Source: Vibrio sp. SCSIO 43136 (GTDB taxonomy: Bacteria; Pseudomonadota; Gammaproteobacteria; Enterobacterales; Vibrionaceae). Taken from it: a DNA stretch of 64,000 nucleotides. The notes under the pieces were generated by a model. The model worked only from the letters and a program-made list of their open reading frames with translations. It was not told the origin of the DNA and made no database searches. The translations under genes were made by a program, and so were the position numbers. The stretch is from contig NZ_CP071849.1 in assembly GCF_023716565.1 (NCBI RefSeq), positions 620,001-684,000 on the forward strand. Direction: 5' to 3'. Below are positions 48,086 to 56,606 of the stretch, piece by piece; the first letter of the stretch is position 1, and each line of letters starts with the position of its first letter.

Positions 48086-48619
48086 TCACGACGGGTCAAT
48101 TCTATGGACAAACTGACAGGAGGTATCGCCTTCCGTTAGCAATGAAATGATACCGACTTTGTACTTTGCGTTGATGGCTTTGCCAGTAGATGATTCCATG
48201 GCGTGCACAATGTGGCGACAAAAGTCACTTCGGCAGTGTTTGTTTTGAGTCGCTTTCATCAAGTCATCGCACACCACACAAGATGTCTCTACTCGAATCG
48301 CTTCACCTTCGCTATTGGTTTCCCAATGCCCTTCAACACCCAAAATTGGGTCTTCATAATCATGATAAGCCCCCACTGAGCGAGCGATAGTGGGTTGAAT
48401 ATTCATTTTCTTTGCAATGTAGTCTGCACGGTAGTTACCGTATTGTGCAAACGCTGGAATCCAGAACGATTGCCAGGCTGCAAGGCCTTTCTTTTCATAG
48501 CGCCACACAAGGTATCTGACCAATAGGGTGTTGCCTTTGCGTAGAGCAGTGCGAACGAACTGGTATCTCTCTGCCAGTCGCATCATCGAATGCAAGTAAA
48601 GGGCAAAAATTTTCTTCAT
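48086..48619 (-). CDS. Cys-rich protein, possibly ATC hydrolase-like
   Basis: The 177-residue product has no signal peptide and ends in a compact domain with a CVVCDDL motif, then HCRSDFCRHIVHAM. This pattern resembles the L-2-amino-thiazoline-4-carboxylic acid hydrolase family, but the match is by eye only. The N-terminal half is basic and aromatic (YLVWRYEKKGLAAWQSFWIPAF). It lies between an alkylsulfatase-like gene and a Crp/Fnr-like gene on the same strand, so it probably shares their transcript. Confidence 0.6.
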   Translation of the reverse strand: MKKIFALYLHSMMRLAERYQFVRTALRKGNTLLVRYLVWRYEKKGLAAWQSFWIPAFAQYGNYRADYIAKKMNIQPTIARSVGAYHDYEDPILGVEGHWETNSEGEAIRVETSCVVCDDLMKATQNKHCRSDFCRHIVHAMESSTGKAINAKYKVGIISLLTEGDTSCQFVHRIDPS

Positions 48620-48635
48620 ATCTGCACCATAAAGA

Positions 48636-48654
48636 CCCCCTAAAAATTAGGGGG
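48636..48654 (-). terminator. Hairpin between two genes, possible partial terminator
   Basis: CCCCCTAA (48636-48643) pairs with TTAGGGGG (48647-48654) around AAA. On the minus strand it is followed by TCTTTAT, a weak T tract. It could reduce read-through from the sulfatase-like gene to the next one. Confidence 0.6.
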
Positions 48655-48664
48655 CCGAGTTCTA

Positions 48665-50077
48665 TTAGTATTCGCCAGTAAGGATCATTGGAAGCTCAAG
48701 CTTCCCTTCTAATACAAGCGCATGAGTAAGCATCCAGTTTCGAGTGTTCGATGCGGTGGCTTGTTGAGCCATTGATCTTAGTGCATCGGCCTTAACTTGT
48801 TTTGCTGACTCTTCACCAGAGCGAATAGCATATGTCGCAAGTTGAGCAGCCCATTGGTGCTCGCTGTTTTGCTGGGCATTTTTCGCCAGTTCAATGACTT
48901 TATCGGTACCGCCCATCGCCTCGACCATTTTTTCAGCTTCGACATTTCGCGGTAGTGGGTGCAAGTCGATCGAGTCATTACCAAACCAGTGCATTACGTG
49001 GTTGTAGTAGCGACGCACATGGTAGGACCACTCTCCGTAGTTTTGCTCAACCCAAGGAGAGTCAGCAATTTCTTCAGGCAACTGGACGTTGTATTGCAGT
49101 TCATCCGGTGCCATACCTTTGCCAATGGCTTTATCAGTTTCAGAAACCAGCGCTTTGGTCGCAATTAGCTGATGCTCTAATTGCTCTTTAAATACTTCGC
49201 CTGTAACTGGTTTGCCGTGAACTTTAAGGCTGTGGTCGATATCTTTTGAAAGTAGCCATTCAAGTGATGCTTCCATTAGATCAATGTCGCGCCAGCGGTC
49301 TCCGCGCAAAGTCGAGTAGTTAAACAAACCATGAGCCCAGAAGGTATTGTCGACACTGACTTTCTTTTCAGGGATATAGATACTGATGCCGTCCATGGTG
49401 TCTGTGTGACCCATGTAAGTGACGAAATCCATACCATCGATAGTGATGGTGGTTTCTTCATCACCGACAAGCTTTGTTGGTGGCGTATAAGTTTTCATCT
49501 GTTCAGGAGTAAAGCTTACGTTCACCAAACCTGTAACTGATGGAGAATCTTCTCCTTCAGCAGGAAGGAAAGAACCTAGCTGAATAGCGCCGCGTAACTG
49601 TCTTACTTGCGCAGTTGGAGAGTCAGTAGAAAGTGCAGTGCTAAACTCCTGCTTATGGTTTTCGTGAGCAACGACAACGGTGTCTTCAGAGACGTTCCAT
49701 GCGCCTGCACCAACGACGTAGTGCCAATGGGTGTAAATGAGGCCGACGACAGGTTTCTTGGCGACGTGTTCAGGCAGAAGCGACATCGCTTTTTTTGCGT
49801 AGTCTCCGCTAAGGCCGCCATCAAATACCACGATGCCGTTTTCAGTTTCAACAACGTTGACATTATCCATACCTAGACCTGTCACTGACCATACACCTGG
49901 TGTAACTTCGTATGCACCGTCCGTGTATTGAGCATCTTTGTTATTTAAGCTCTCTGCGAGAATCGCACCGGTTGGGCTGACTACGCTTTTCTCATCAATT
50001 GAAAGGGAAGTATTGGCGATAACGCTAGTCGATAGTGCCGCTGACACTAAAATGGCCAGCTTAGTCATTTTTGACAT
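48665..50077 (-). CDS. Secreted alkylsulfatase-like metallo-beta-lactamase-fold protein with degenerate metal motif
   Basis: The 470-residue protein has a signal peptide (residues 1-21, ending VIANT). It follows the alkyl/aryl-sulfatase branch of the metallo-beta-lactamase fold, with the late LFNYSTLRGDRWRD segment and a helical C-terminal domain like the SdsA1 dimerisation region. The metal motif expected as HxHxDH reads H117-W-H119-Y-V121-V122, so the Asp and third His are both replaced by Val. It may be inactive as a sulfatase, bind one metal, or have another role. It leads the run of minus-strand genes at 47.4-50.1 kb. Confidence 0.78.
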   Translation of the reverse strand: MSKMTKLAILVSAALSTSVIANTSLSIDEKSVVSPTGAILAESLNNKDAQYTDGAYEVTPGVWSVTGLGMDNVNVVETENGIVVFDGGLSGDYAKKAMSLLPEHVAKKPVVGLIYTHWHYVVGAGAWNVSEDTVVVAHENHKQEFSTALSTDSPTAQVRQLRGAIQLGSFLPAEGEDSPSVTGLVNVSFTPEQMKTYTPPTKLVGDEETTITIDGMDFVTYMGHTDTMDGISIYIPEKKVSVDNTFWAHGLFNYSTLRGDRWRDIDLMEASLEWLLSKDIDHSLKVHGKPVTGEVFKEQLEHQLIATKALVSETDKAIGKGMAPDELQYNVQLPEEIADSPWVEQNYGEWSYHVRRYYNHVMHWFGNDSIDLHPLPRNVEAEKMVEAMGGTDKVIELAKNAQQNSEHQWAAQLATYAIRSGEESAKQVKADALRSMAQQATASNTRNWMLTHALVLEGKLELPMILTGEY

Positions 50078-50212
50078 CTTGATTGTTCCTGTTTCGGATT
50101 AGATGCGGCTAGATTACCAAGCGAGATGTCAGCAGAAGTTGCACGGTGCGATTTTGAAAAAATAAGTTTTGTCTATTATCTCGCTGTGTTTAACGCGATG
50201 AGTTGAAAGTCG

Positions 50213-50719
50213 ATGAAGACAAAAACAAAGGCGCTTGCCCTCAGCTGTCTATTTTCCTGGTCAGTGGCCTCTTGCCCACTGCATCTAGGTTTTGATGCTG
50301 TTGAACAAGGCTCACTTCCTGAAGCAGAGTTATTGAAGTTCTCGTCCATTTTTCATGTAAAGCATGGAGATATAGAGCAGCCTAGTGACTTGGTGCCTAG
50401 TGCGACGTTTCAAAGAGTCTCTTGGTGGCTTACTTTGTTTAGCGAGCAGTTGGCACTCTCGGGGCTAGAATCTGCGCTGATATTGGTGGCAGACATTCCG
50501 CTGTGGTCGGAGTTAGATGTTGAACACCCAAGAAGCGTATCAATTGATATTGCTGTACCCGAGCAACCGAAGAATGTGATTTTGGTGACGCAGGCGAGTT
50601 TGCAAGCGATAGTGACGAAGCAAATAGAAATGGAGCATGCGATGGAGATTGGACTGGTGCGTTTTCATCAAGCAAATGAACATCTTCGGGAGAGGGTTGT
50701 TTTACTTCGTTTCAATTAA
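50213..50719 (+). CDS. Secreted hypothetical protein
   Basis: The 168-residue product has a signal peptide (ALALSCLFSWSVASC) that may end in a lipobox-like Cys (SVASC). The mature part has no motif that I recognise; it contains ALILVADIPLWSELDVEHP and NVILVTQASLQAIVTKQIE. It is divergent from the sulfatase-like gene. Its 3' end overlaps the end of the convergent Crp/Fnr-like gene by 18 bases. Confidence 0.55.
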   Translation: MKTKTKALALSCLFSWSVASCPLHLGFDAVEQGSLPEAELLKFSSIFHVKHGDIEQPSDLVPSATFQRVSWWLTLFSEQLALSGLESALILVADIPLWSELDVEHPRSVSIDIAVPEQPKNVILVTQASLQAIVTKQIEMEHAMEIGLVRFHQANEHLRERVVLLRFN

Positions 50720-51346
50720 TTGAACGCTACCATAGGTATTGATGATCGAACCTTTTTCTTCTAACAGTTTTAACGAGCGGTGTACTCTATGCTTGCTGAC
50801 GGCAAGATAAGCAGCCAGTTTTTCTGCGGTGATAGAAACACTGTTATCCTCATCTTTGAGCCTTTGAAGGCGGATCATGATTCGTTCTTCAAGTGGCAAA
50901 AGTAACGAAGCCGATAAGAGTTTTTCAGATATTCGATATAAAGACGCCGCACAGAGTCCCGCTATCAAGGTTGCTTCTAGATTAAGTTGAGGCTCCGACC
51001 TTAATTTGGCATAAGAAAGGTACAGCACAACGCAATCCGATACTGCGACAAGTGTGGCGGGAGAGGTTCTTCCATCAATAAATGAAACCGCATTGAGTAA
51101 GCTGTTAGGAAAGAACTTTTCTGCGATGAGCAGTTCACCATCGGCGGATACGATCTCGATTTCCGCTTCCCCTGAGAGTAGAAAGCCCATTTGCTCTAAA
51201 GAATCGTCTTGAGTAACTAGTTGCTCCCCAGCCTGATATTTTTTGCGTACGGCATCGCCTTGAAAGGCTTGATATAAAGTTGGATAAGCTTGTTGATTCA
51301 GTAAGACGCGAAATGCATCGTATAATTCAAGAGATTCTGCTGTCAT
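50702..51346 (-). CDS. Second Crp/Fnr-family regulator
   Basis: The 214-residue product has a cNMP-binding-like roll (about residues 30-130, with YQAGEQLVTQDDSLEQMGFLL and GEAEIEIVS). A winged helix-turn-helix follows (ITAEKLAAYLAVSKHRVHRSLKLLEEKG). No FNR-type Cys cluster is seen. It differs from the Crp/Fnr-like protein 2.6 kb away, so the two are not a recent duplication. It is upstream of, and probably separate from, an outer-membrane protein gene on the same strand. Confidence 0.8.
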   Translation of the reverse strand: MTAESLELYDAFRVLLNQQAYPTLYQAFQGDAVRKKYQAGEQLVTQDDSLEQMGFLLSGEAEIEIVSADGELLIAEKFFPNSLLNAVSFIDGRTSPATLVAVSDCVVLYLSYAKLRSEPQLNLEATLIAGLCAASLYRISEKLLSASLLLPLEERIMIRLQRLKDEDNSVSITAEKLAAYLAVSKHRVHRSLKLLEEKGSIINTYGSVQLIETK

Positions 51347-51383
51347 GGGCTTCCTTGAAGGGCAGCACCCTTTACAATTTTAA

Positions 51384-51405
51384 GCCAGTGACTTTACTCA
51401 CTGGC
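51384..51405 (-). terminator. Likely terminator of the outer-membrane protein gene
   Basis: GCCAGTGA (51384-51391) pairs with TCACTGGC (51398-51405). On the minus strand it is followed by TTAAAATTGT, a weak T tract, 10 bases after the stop codon of the barrel gene. Confidence 0.6.
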
Positions 51406-51414
51406 CTGCTGTGA

Positions 51415-52179
51415 TCAAAGCTGGTAGTTGACTTCTAAACGATGGTCACCGTCTTTAAAGGTATCATTCTCACTCCAGTTCGCAAAGTATCTTACATTGA
51501 GTCGAGGGTTGATTTGGTAAGATGCAGCAAACTCATGGGCAAGGACACTTGAACCATTTTCCATACCATGATTAGTAAAGGTTTCCGAACCAGAAAGGGT
51601 AGACATCCACATAGGGTTGTAGTTGAGCCAGATCTTATCACTCAACTCAAGCTTGGCGTATGTTCCCACTACGGCAAACGTCCCTGGGACGGAGTAGCCG
51701 CTGATCACGTCGCCATCATCTCCGACAACGTTATTGCCTACCGCAACACCAAGGCCAGCCAATGGGTAGAGTTGAATCGCCCCGAGTTTTGGTAATGCTT
51801 GGATAACGCTATAAGAAACGGTACCGCTTTCAGTTTGGAAGTTGTAGTTGCTATCGATTTGGGAGCCTCTGCCATTAGTAAGGTCGGCACCAAAGCGACG
51901 GAAGCGAACCTGGTCGATGCTGTTGGTTGCATTATCATCCCAACCAAACGTGTCGCCCATGATCCCTTTGAGCTCGAAAACGTTCATGCCCATAGTGTGG
52001 TCGCTTCCGGTATCAAAGGTTTGACCAAGCTTAATATTCAGCCCTTTATTGGTGTAACCAGAACCAACTTGCGTGTAGACCGCCAGTGGGTCAGACATAT
52101 CTTGAACGGATTCTTCGGCGCACACAGTTGCTGACATAGCCACTAATACAGCCGTTGCAATTTTTGAATAGGTAGACAT
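51415..52179 (-). CDS. Small outer-membrane beta-barrel protein
   Basis: The mature protein (after a signal peptide ending TVCAEE) consists of alternating amphipathic strands, such as NKGLNIKLGQTFD, LSDKIWLNYNPMWMS, and PRLNVRYFANWSE, and ends in LEVNYQL with a C-terminal hydrophobic residue. This is typical of an outer-membrane barrel of about 230 residues. I do not recognise the family; a role as a specific pore is only a guess. I place the start at the ATG at 52179, just before the signal peptide; an ATG at 52191 is also possible. A perfect palindrome lies 61 bases upstream. Confidence 0.72.
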   Translation of the reverse strand: MSTYSKIATAVLVAMSATVCAEESVQDMSDPLAVYTQVGSGYTNKGLNIKLGQTFDTGSDHTMGMNVFELKGIMGDTFGWDDNATNSIDQVRFRRFGADLTNGRGSQIDSNYNFQTESGTVSYSVIQALPKLGAIQLYPLAGLGVAVGNNVVGDDGDVISGYSVPGTFAVVGTYAKLELSDKIWLNYNPMWMSTLSGSETFTNHGMENGSSVLAHEFAASYQINPRLNVRYFANWSENDTFKDGDHRLEVNYQL

Positions 52180-52239
52180 TAATTTTACCATTAGTTATCG
52201 AAATCTAACGGCGCAAAACTACCATTTCACAAAATCACC

Positions 52240-52260
52240 TGATGCACTGTCAGTGCATCA
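52240..52260. promoter_or_regulatory. Perfect 21-bp palindrome, likely operator
   Basis: TGATGCACTG (52240-52249) and CAGTGCATCA (52251-52260) are exact inverted repeats around a single T. It lies between the barrel gene (minus) and the nitronate monooxygenase gene (plus), nearer the barrel. No T tract follows, so it is not a terminator. The two nearby Crp/Fnr-like regulators are candidate binders. Confidence 0.6.
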
Positions 52261-52407
52261 TCACACTTAATTACAATAACTTTGCAAAGACGAGAAGCGG
52301 TGGTCCTGGTTTGTTACAAGAGATCACAACTTACTGAAATCACGGAATTCAGTGATGTGTAGTCTGTTACTTTATGCATTCGATGGCTCTTAATCAGGGA
52401 AGAACAC

Positions 52408-53457
52408 ATGCAGCACACATTACACCAACTTTTTGGGATACCGACCAACATCATTCAGGCCCCAATGGCTGGAGTACAAAATTGGGAACTTGCGGTTGCA
52501 GTGTCTAAAGCTGGTGGTTTGGGCTCTATACCTTGCGGCATGCTTACCCCTGAGCAGGTAGCTGCTGAGATTGAACAATTCAAGGCGCATTCTAATTACC
52601 TTTACAACCTCAATTTCTTTTGTCATCACATGCCGCCAGTCAACAAAAGTAGGTTAGCCAATTGGCAGGAAAAACTACAGCATCACTACGACGAACTAGG
52701 CCTTAAAGCGCCCTCAGAGATCACTGGGCTGCGTTATCCCTTCGATGAAGATGTGGCTGATACCATCGAGTCATTTCAACCACCGATCATCAGTTTCCAC
52801 TTTGGCTTACCTGCGCCAAAACTCGTTGAGCGCATTAAATCGTGGGGTACGATTATCCTCGCTTCGGCGACGACCGTAGAAGAAGCGGTGTGGTTACAAA
52901 ACCATGGCGCTGACATGATAATCGCCCAAGGTGTTGAAGCAGGAGGGCATCGAGGCATGTTTCTTAGTAACGATTTAGCGACTCAGTTACCGACGCTAGA
53001 ACTTGTTACTGCAATACGTGAACAAGTCTCGCTACCCATTATCGCTGCTGGTGGGATTGGCTCTAAAAAGGATGTGGAAAGATTGATTTCTCAAGGATGT
53101 AGTGGGGTTCAAGTAGGAACGGCCTTTTTATTATGTGATGAAGCTAAGACGACCAGCGTACATAGAGCAGCGATCAAATCTTCTAATACTAAGAGTGCTA
53201 TCACTAACATCTTCTCTGGCCGCCCAGCGCGAGGCATCGTTAACAAAGTGATGCTGGAATTTGGTTGTATCAGTGATGATGCCCCTGAGTTTCCATACGC
53301 ATCCATAGCCCTCGCACCACTTCGAGCTAAAGCTGAATCTTTAAACAGTAGCGATTTTACCCCGTTGTGGGCAGGAACCAATACTGAAGGTTGTCAGGAA
53401 ACTACGGCGTCACAGTTGATTGAAACTCTCGCTGTGGCTACAAACACAGTTGAATGA
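52408..53457 (+). CDS. Nitronate monooxygenase (2-nitropropane dioxygenase family)
   Basis: This FMN-dependent TIM-barrel enzyme oxidises toxic nitronates such as propionate 3-nitronate. The N-terminal IIQAPMAGVQNWELAVAV, the catalytic His in GVEAGGHRG, and the phosphate-binding IIAAGGIGSKKDV and GVQVGTAFLL are all typical. At 349 residues it has the normal length for the class I enzymes. It is followed three bases later by the end of the convergent LysR gene. Confidence 0.89.
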   Translation: MQHTLHQLFGIPTNIIQAPMAGVQNWELAVAVSKAGGLGSIPCGMLTPEQVAAEIEQFKAHSNYLYNLNFFCHHMPPVNKSRLANWQEKLQHHYDELGLKAPSEITGLRYPFDEDVADTIESFQPPIISFHFGLPAPKLVERIKSWGTIILASATTVEEAVWLQNHGADMIIAQGVEAGGHRGMFLSNDLATQLPTLELVTAIREQVSLPIIAAGGIGSKKDVERLISQGCSGVQVGTAFLLCDEAKTTSVHRAAIKSSNTKSAITNIFSGRPARGIVNKVMLEFGCISDDAPEFPYASIALAPLRAKAESLNSSDFTPLWAGTNTEGCQETTASQLIETLAVATNTVE

Positions 53458-53460
53458 CGA

Positions 53461-54354
53461 TCAAGAAACACTGCTTACTAAGTACTTAGCTAGAAAATCC
53501 ATCATGACTCTGATTTTCTTGTTGTGCTGCACGTCTCGATGGCAAACCAGATAGACGGGCAACTCGGGCAAAGTCACATCAATGTCTATCTCGGTAAGCC
53601 CCAAACTCAGTGCTAGCCCCTTGTGCGCAAATACAATACCACCTCCATGACGAGCCAGCTCTAATTGGATTGGCATGAAGTCACAGCGAAATTTGAAATC
53701 TTCGTTACTCACATCCCACCCGAGCTTTCGAGCCCCTTGCTCGATTTGGCTGTCTCGATCATAGCCAAGTACTCGCAGTTCAAATAAATCATTCACGTCT
53801 CTTGGGGTTGGCACCGTATCTAGGTAAGAGCGGCTAGCAAATATGCCAAGAGGTATGCCAAACAGATGTCGAGAGACCAAGTCAACTTGCGTAGGCGGGA
53901 ACATTCGCACCGCAATATCTGCGTCTCTTTTATCGATGTTTGATGCTTGGTTAGTCACCTCGACCTCAACTTTCATATCAGGATAATCGGCAAGGAACTT
54001 GGGTAGAATTTTAGGAAGGTAGTACTGAGCTATGATCTCATTGACCGAAAGCCTAATCGTTCCAGACAACGCGTTTCTCTCTCCACAGACCAAACGCTGC
54101 AATCGGTCAGCGGATTGCTGCATGGTCGTGGCTTCTTCCAATAACAGAGCGCCATACTCGGTCAGCGTGACACCTTGGGTGCTGCGGTTAAACAGTGAAT
54201 GCCCTAAGCTTTGCTCAAGTGCAACCAACTGTCTGCTCAAGGTAGATTGAGATATCTGCAACCTATCTGCTGCTTGATTAAGACTACCTGTCTCCGCTGT
54301 GGCAACAAAATAAGCCCAACTTTGCCAGTTAATCTCGCCAATCTTGTTATTCAT
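53461..54354 (-). CDS. LysR-family transcriptional regulator
   Basis: The winged helix-turn-helix (WAYFVATAETGSLNQAADRL, QISQSTLSRQLVALEQSLGH) and effector-binding domain are typical of LysR proteins. I place the start at the ATG at 54354, with AGGC upstream; a frame extension to 54375 is possible. It is divergent from the NAD(P)-binding protein gene, with 91 bases between starts, so that gene is the probable target. The effector is unknown. Confidence 0.86.
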   Translation of the reverse strand: MNNKIGEINWQSWAYFVATAETGSLNQAADRLQISQSTLSRQLVALEQSLGHSLFNRSTQGVTLTEYGALLLEEATTMQQSADRLQRLVCGERNALSGTIRLSVNEIIAQYYLPKILPKFLADYPDMKVEVEVTNQASNIDKRDADIAVRMFPPTQVDLVSRHLFGIPLGIFASRSYLDTVPTPRDVNDLFELRVLGYDRDSQIEQGARKLGWDVSNEDFKFRCDFMPIQLELARHGGGIVFAHKGLALSLGLTEIDIDVTLPELPVYLVCHRDVQHNKKIRVMMDFLAKYLVSSVS

Positions 54355-54445
54355 ATTTGCATAGCCTATCTGCATTTATAGTCATTCTAGCGTTCAAAAA
54401 CGGATAGTAAATTTGTATTACAGAGTGCAAGCAGAGGCAAGGAAA

Positions 54446-55393
54446 ATGAAAACAGCTTTAGTTTTAGGAGTGACAGGCAATTTTGGTGAAGCCATGGCGC
54501 AGGCGTTACAAAAGCGTGGTTGGAAGGTCAAAGCCTTGGTAAGAAACCCAGAAAAACTTACCGCAGAACAGCGAGGCTACGAGATAATCCACGGAGACTT
54601 TCAGGACACACACACTTTAAAGGCGGCGGCCCAAGGTGCGGATCTGTTGGTCTATGCGATAAATCCTCCATACGATCAATGGAAGCAAAGCGCCATGACG
54701 ATGCTTGAACCAGTGGTGACGCTTGCAGAGCAAAATAATCTGCATATCCTGTTTCCCGGCAATGTATACACCTTGAAACCTAGCAACAACTTAATTGACG
54801 AAAAGGCAAAGCCAGACCCAGTTTCCACCAAGGGGTCAATCCGTGTGGACATGGAGGCGAGGTTACGCAAGGCAAGTCAGTGCGGCGCTCGTATTACAAT
54901 TGTTAGGGCAGGGGACTTCATTGGTGAACGAGGCCAATGGATAAGCTATGCCCTAAAAAGAAAGCGTGATCACTACACCTTGCAGTTACCTCACTCGGAA
55001 ACCCACCGCCACTATTGGAGTTACCTGCCAGACTTAAGCGCTAACGCCGCTCAACTCATCGAGCGTCAACACACCAGTTTTGCAGTTTGGAATGACCCCG
55101 GTTTGGTGTTAACCATTGGTGATTGGCAACAAGCTTTTGAGTCGAATGGTATCGTACTTAAAACTCGGCGTTTTCCTTGGTGGGTGTTTCATTTGATTTC
55201 AGTGTTTAGTCCCATGCTAAAAGAGGTCATAGAGATGAAGTATCTGTGGGAAGACGAGCTGGTTCTTGATGGTAGTAAAATGAGGAGAGAACTTGGTGAG
55301 GCGATGCAAGAGACTGGTATTCAGCAGATTGTGAAGGATTTGGTTGAAGTGGGTTCTAACAATGTCGTAAAGAAGAACGTCGAGTTGGTTTGA
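54446..55393 (+). CDS. NAD(P)-binding Rossmann-fold protein, atypical short-chain reductase or epimerase type
   Basis: The N-terminal LVLGVTGNFGEAMAQAL is a glycine-rich Rossmann motif. It is followed by VKALVRNPEKL, typical of atypical SDRs of the NmrA/NAD(P)H-binding type. The protein has 315 residues, with a C-terminal substrate domain of unknown specificity. I place the start at the ATG at 54446, next to AAGGAAA; a frame extension to 54413 starts with TTG. It is divergent from a LysR gene and ends at a terminator. Confidence 0.83.
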   Translation: MKTALVLGVTGNFGEAMAQALQKRGWKVKALVRNPEKLTAEQRGYEIIHGDFQDTHTLKAAAQGADLLVYAINPPYDQWKQSAMTMLEPVVTLAEQNNLHILFPGNVYTLKPSNNLIDEKAKPDPVSTKGSIRVDMEARLRKASQCGARITIVRAGDFIGERGQWISYALKRKRDHYTLQLPHSETHRHYWSYLPDLSANAAQLIERQHTSFAVWNDPGLVLTIGDWQQAFESNGIVLKTRRFPWWVFHLISVFSPMLKEVIEMKYLWEDELVLDGSKMRRELGEAMQETGIQQIVKDLVEVGSNNVVKKNVELV

Positions 55394-55407
55394 GTTTACG
55401 AAAACGA

Positions 55408-55437
55408 AAAAGCCCGCTGAAAAATCAGCGGGCTTTT
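55408..55437. terminator. Bidirectional intrinsic terminator
   Basis: A 13-bp stem, AAAAGCCCGCTGA (55408-55420) with its complement at 55425-55437, encloses AAAA. It serves the reductase gene on the plus strand and tRNA-Ser on the minus strand. Confidence 0.9.
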
Positions 55438-55443
55438 CTAATG

Positions 55444-55534
55444 TGGCGGAGAGATAGGGATTTGAACCCTAGATACGCTATTAACGTATGCCGGTTTTCA
55501 AGACCGGTGCTTTCAACCACTCAGCCATCTCTCC
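55444..55534 (-). tRNA. tRNA-Ser (anticodon UGA)
   Basis: The 91-base minus-strand sequence begins GGAGAGATGGCTGAG and ends TCTCTCC-G-CCA with the CCA encoded. The anticodon arm is CCGGT-CTTGAAA-ACCGG, which gives the anticodon TGA. A long variable arm (ATACG...CGTAT) is typical of class II tRNA-Ser. The T arm GGGTTCAAATCCC is intact. Confidence 0.97.
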
Positions 55535-55546
55535 GTTGCGGGGCGT

Positions 55547-55575
55547 ATATTATGAAACAAGCTTATGCTTGTAAA
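55547..55575 (-). promoter_or_regulatory. Sigma-70 promoter of tRNA-Ser
   Basis: On the minus strand a -35 TTTACA (55570-55575) and a -10 TAATAT (55547-55552) are separated by 17 bp. The discriminator that follows is GC-rich (ACGCCCCGC), as expected for stable-RNA promoters under stringent control. The rest of the 290 bases up to the next gene holds only a poor ORF. Confidence 0.78.
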
Positions 55576-55865
55576 GGGCTAATCACTGAAAATGGGTCTG
55601 ATTGCTTAGTTAGTGTCCGCTTGGTATCGGCGTTCTTGTAATTCCGTCTTACCTTGGGTCCATAGGCTTGTATCATATTTGGAACACTGTATTAGCAATC
55701 TTATTAATAAAATATTGTTTTATTTGTTTAAGTATTTGTATTTATTGAATTATACACTGTTCAGTAAACGACTGTTCGCCCGAAAAAGTTTGCCAAGTGG
55801 TCCGATGTACTTCAAAATTATTAGGTTACGTCCATTTATGGATAGTGTTCTTAGTAAGGTGAAGC

Positions 55866-56540
55866 ATGAAAGTTGTCGATATTCTCAAGCATAAAAGCGA
55901 GTCTTTGGCGAAGAAGCATCAGATCGAATTTCGCGATCTTATGTCGCCTGCGCTGAGAGAATACTGGAGTGATTTTGTGAGCAAAGCACAAGCTCAACAG
56001 ATCTTTCCATGGATCAATGATCTGCACAAACCAGCGGTCAATGAAACGCAAGAGCCTGTCATTCAATTGAGCCAAGAGGCACAAGCACTCTATTTGGAGC
56101 TTAGCCAGAAACTGGGTGAAGAGATCCATGTCGGTGATTGGGCTACTGTCGACCAAGCGCGCATCGACTCTTTTGGCGCAGTGACAGAAGATATGCAGTG
56201 GATTCATACCGACCCTGAACGTGCGTCTCATGAGTCACCGTTCAAAACTACTGTTGCGCACGGTTTCTTGACCCTTTCAATGTTGCCAAAACTGACCGAT
56301 TCAGTTGACCCAGAAAAGCCTCAGTTCCCGACGGCGAAGATGACAGTTAATATTGGGCTAAATGAAGTACGATTCCCGTATCCAGTTAAGGCAGGTAACA
56401 ATATTCGTGCTCGTAGCAAGCTACTTAAAGTGACGCCAGTGAAAAAAGGACTGGAAATTGAACGTGAGATTAAAGTCGAGATTGATGGCGTTCGTCGTCC
56501 TGGCTTAATTGCCGTTTCGGTGATTCGACTGGTCATTTAG
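55866..56540 (+). CDS. MaoC-family hydratase-like protein
   Basis: The C-terminal half (about residues 80-224) is a MaoC hot-dog domain. It contains SFGAVTEDMQWIHTDPERA, where Asp and His fit the (R)-enoyl-CoA hydratase catalytic pair, and then TVAHGFLTLSMLP. An N-terminal helical extension of about 75 residues is unusual. It may hydrate enoyl-CoA thioesters, but the substrate is uncertain. It is a single gene with a strong terminator. Confidence 0.86.
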   Translation: MKVVDILKHKSESLAKKHQIEFRDLMSPALREYWSDFVSKAQAQQIFPWINDLHKPAVNETQEPVIQLSQEAQALYLELSQKLGEEIHVGDWATVDQARIDSFGAVTEDMQWIHTDPERASHESPFKTTVAHGFLTLSMLPKLTDSVDPEKPQFPTAKMTVNIGLNEVRFPYPVKAGNNIRARSKLLKVTPVKKGLEIEREIKVEIDGVRRPGLIAVSVIRLVI

Positions 56541-56560
56541 AACTTACCTTGAATTTAACA

Positions 56561-56588
56561 AAAACAGGAGCCGATTGGCTCCTGTTTT
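56561..56588. terminator. Bidirectional intrinsic terminator
   Basis: AAAACAGGAGCC (56561-56572) pairs with GGCTCCTGTTTT (56577-56588) around GATT. It separates the MaoC gene from the convergent spermidine-synthase-like operon. Confidence 0.88.
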
Positions 56589-56606
56589 CGTTTGTATTGA
56601 AAGAAC

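Noticed and set aside
54356..54372. TGCA-N9-TGCA inverted repeat before the LysR gene
   Set aside because: Only the outer four bases of each arm match, which is too weak to call an operator.
55613..55894. 93-residue plus-strand open frame between tRNA-Ser and the MaoC gene
   Set aside because: It is biased to Leu, Tyr, Phe and Lys as expected of AT-rich noncoding DNA, has no ribosome-binding site, and overlaps the MaoC start.
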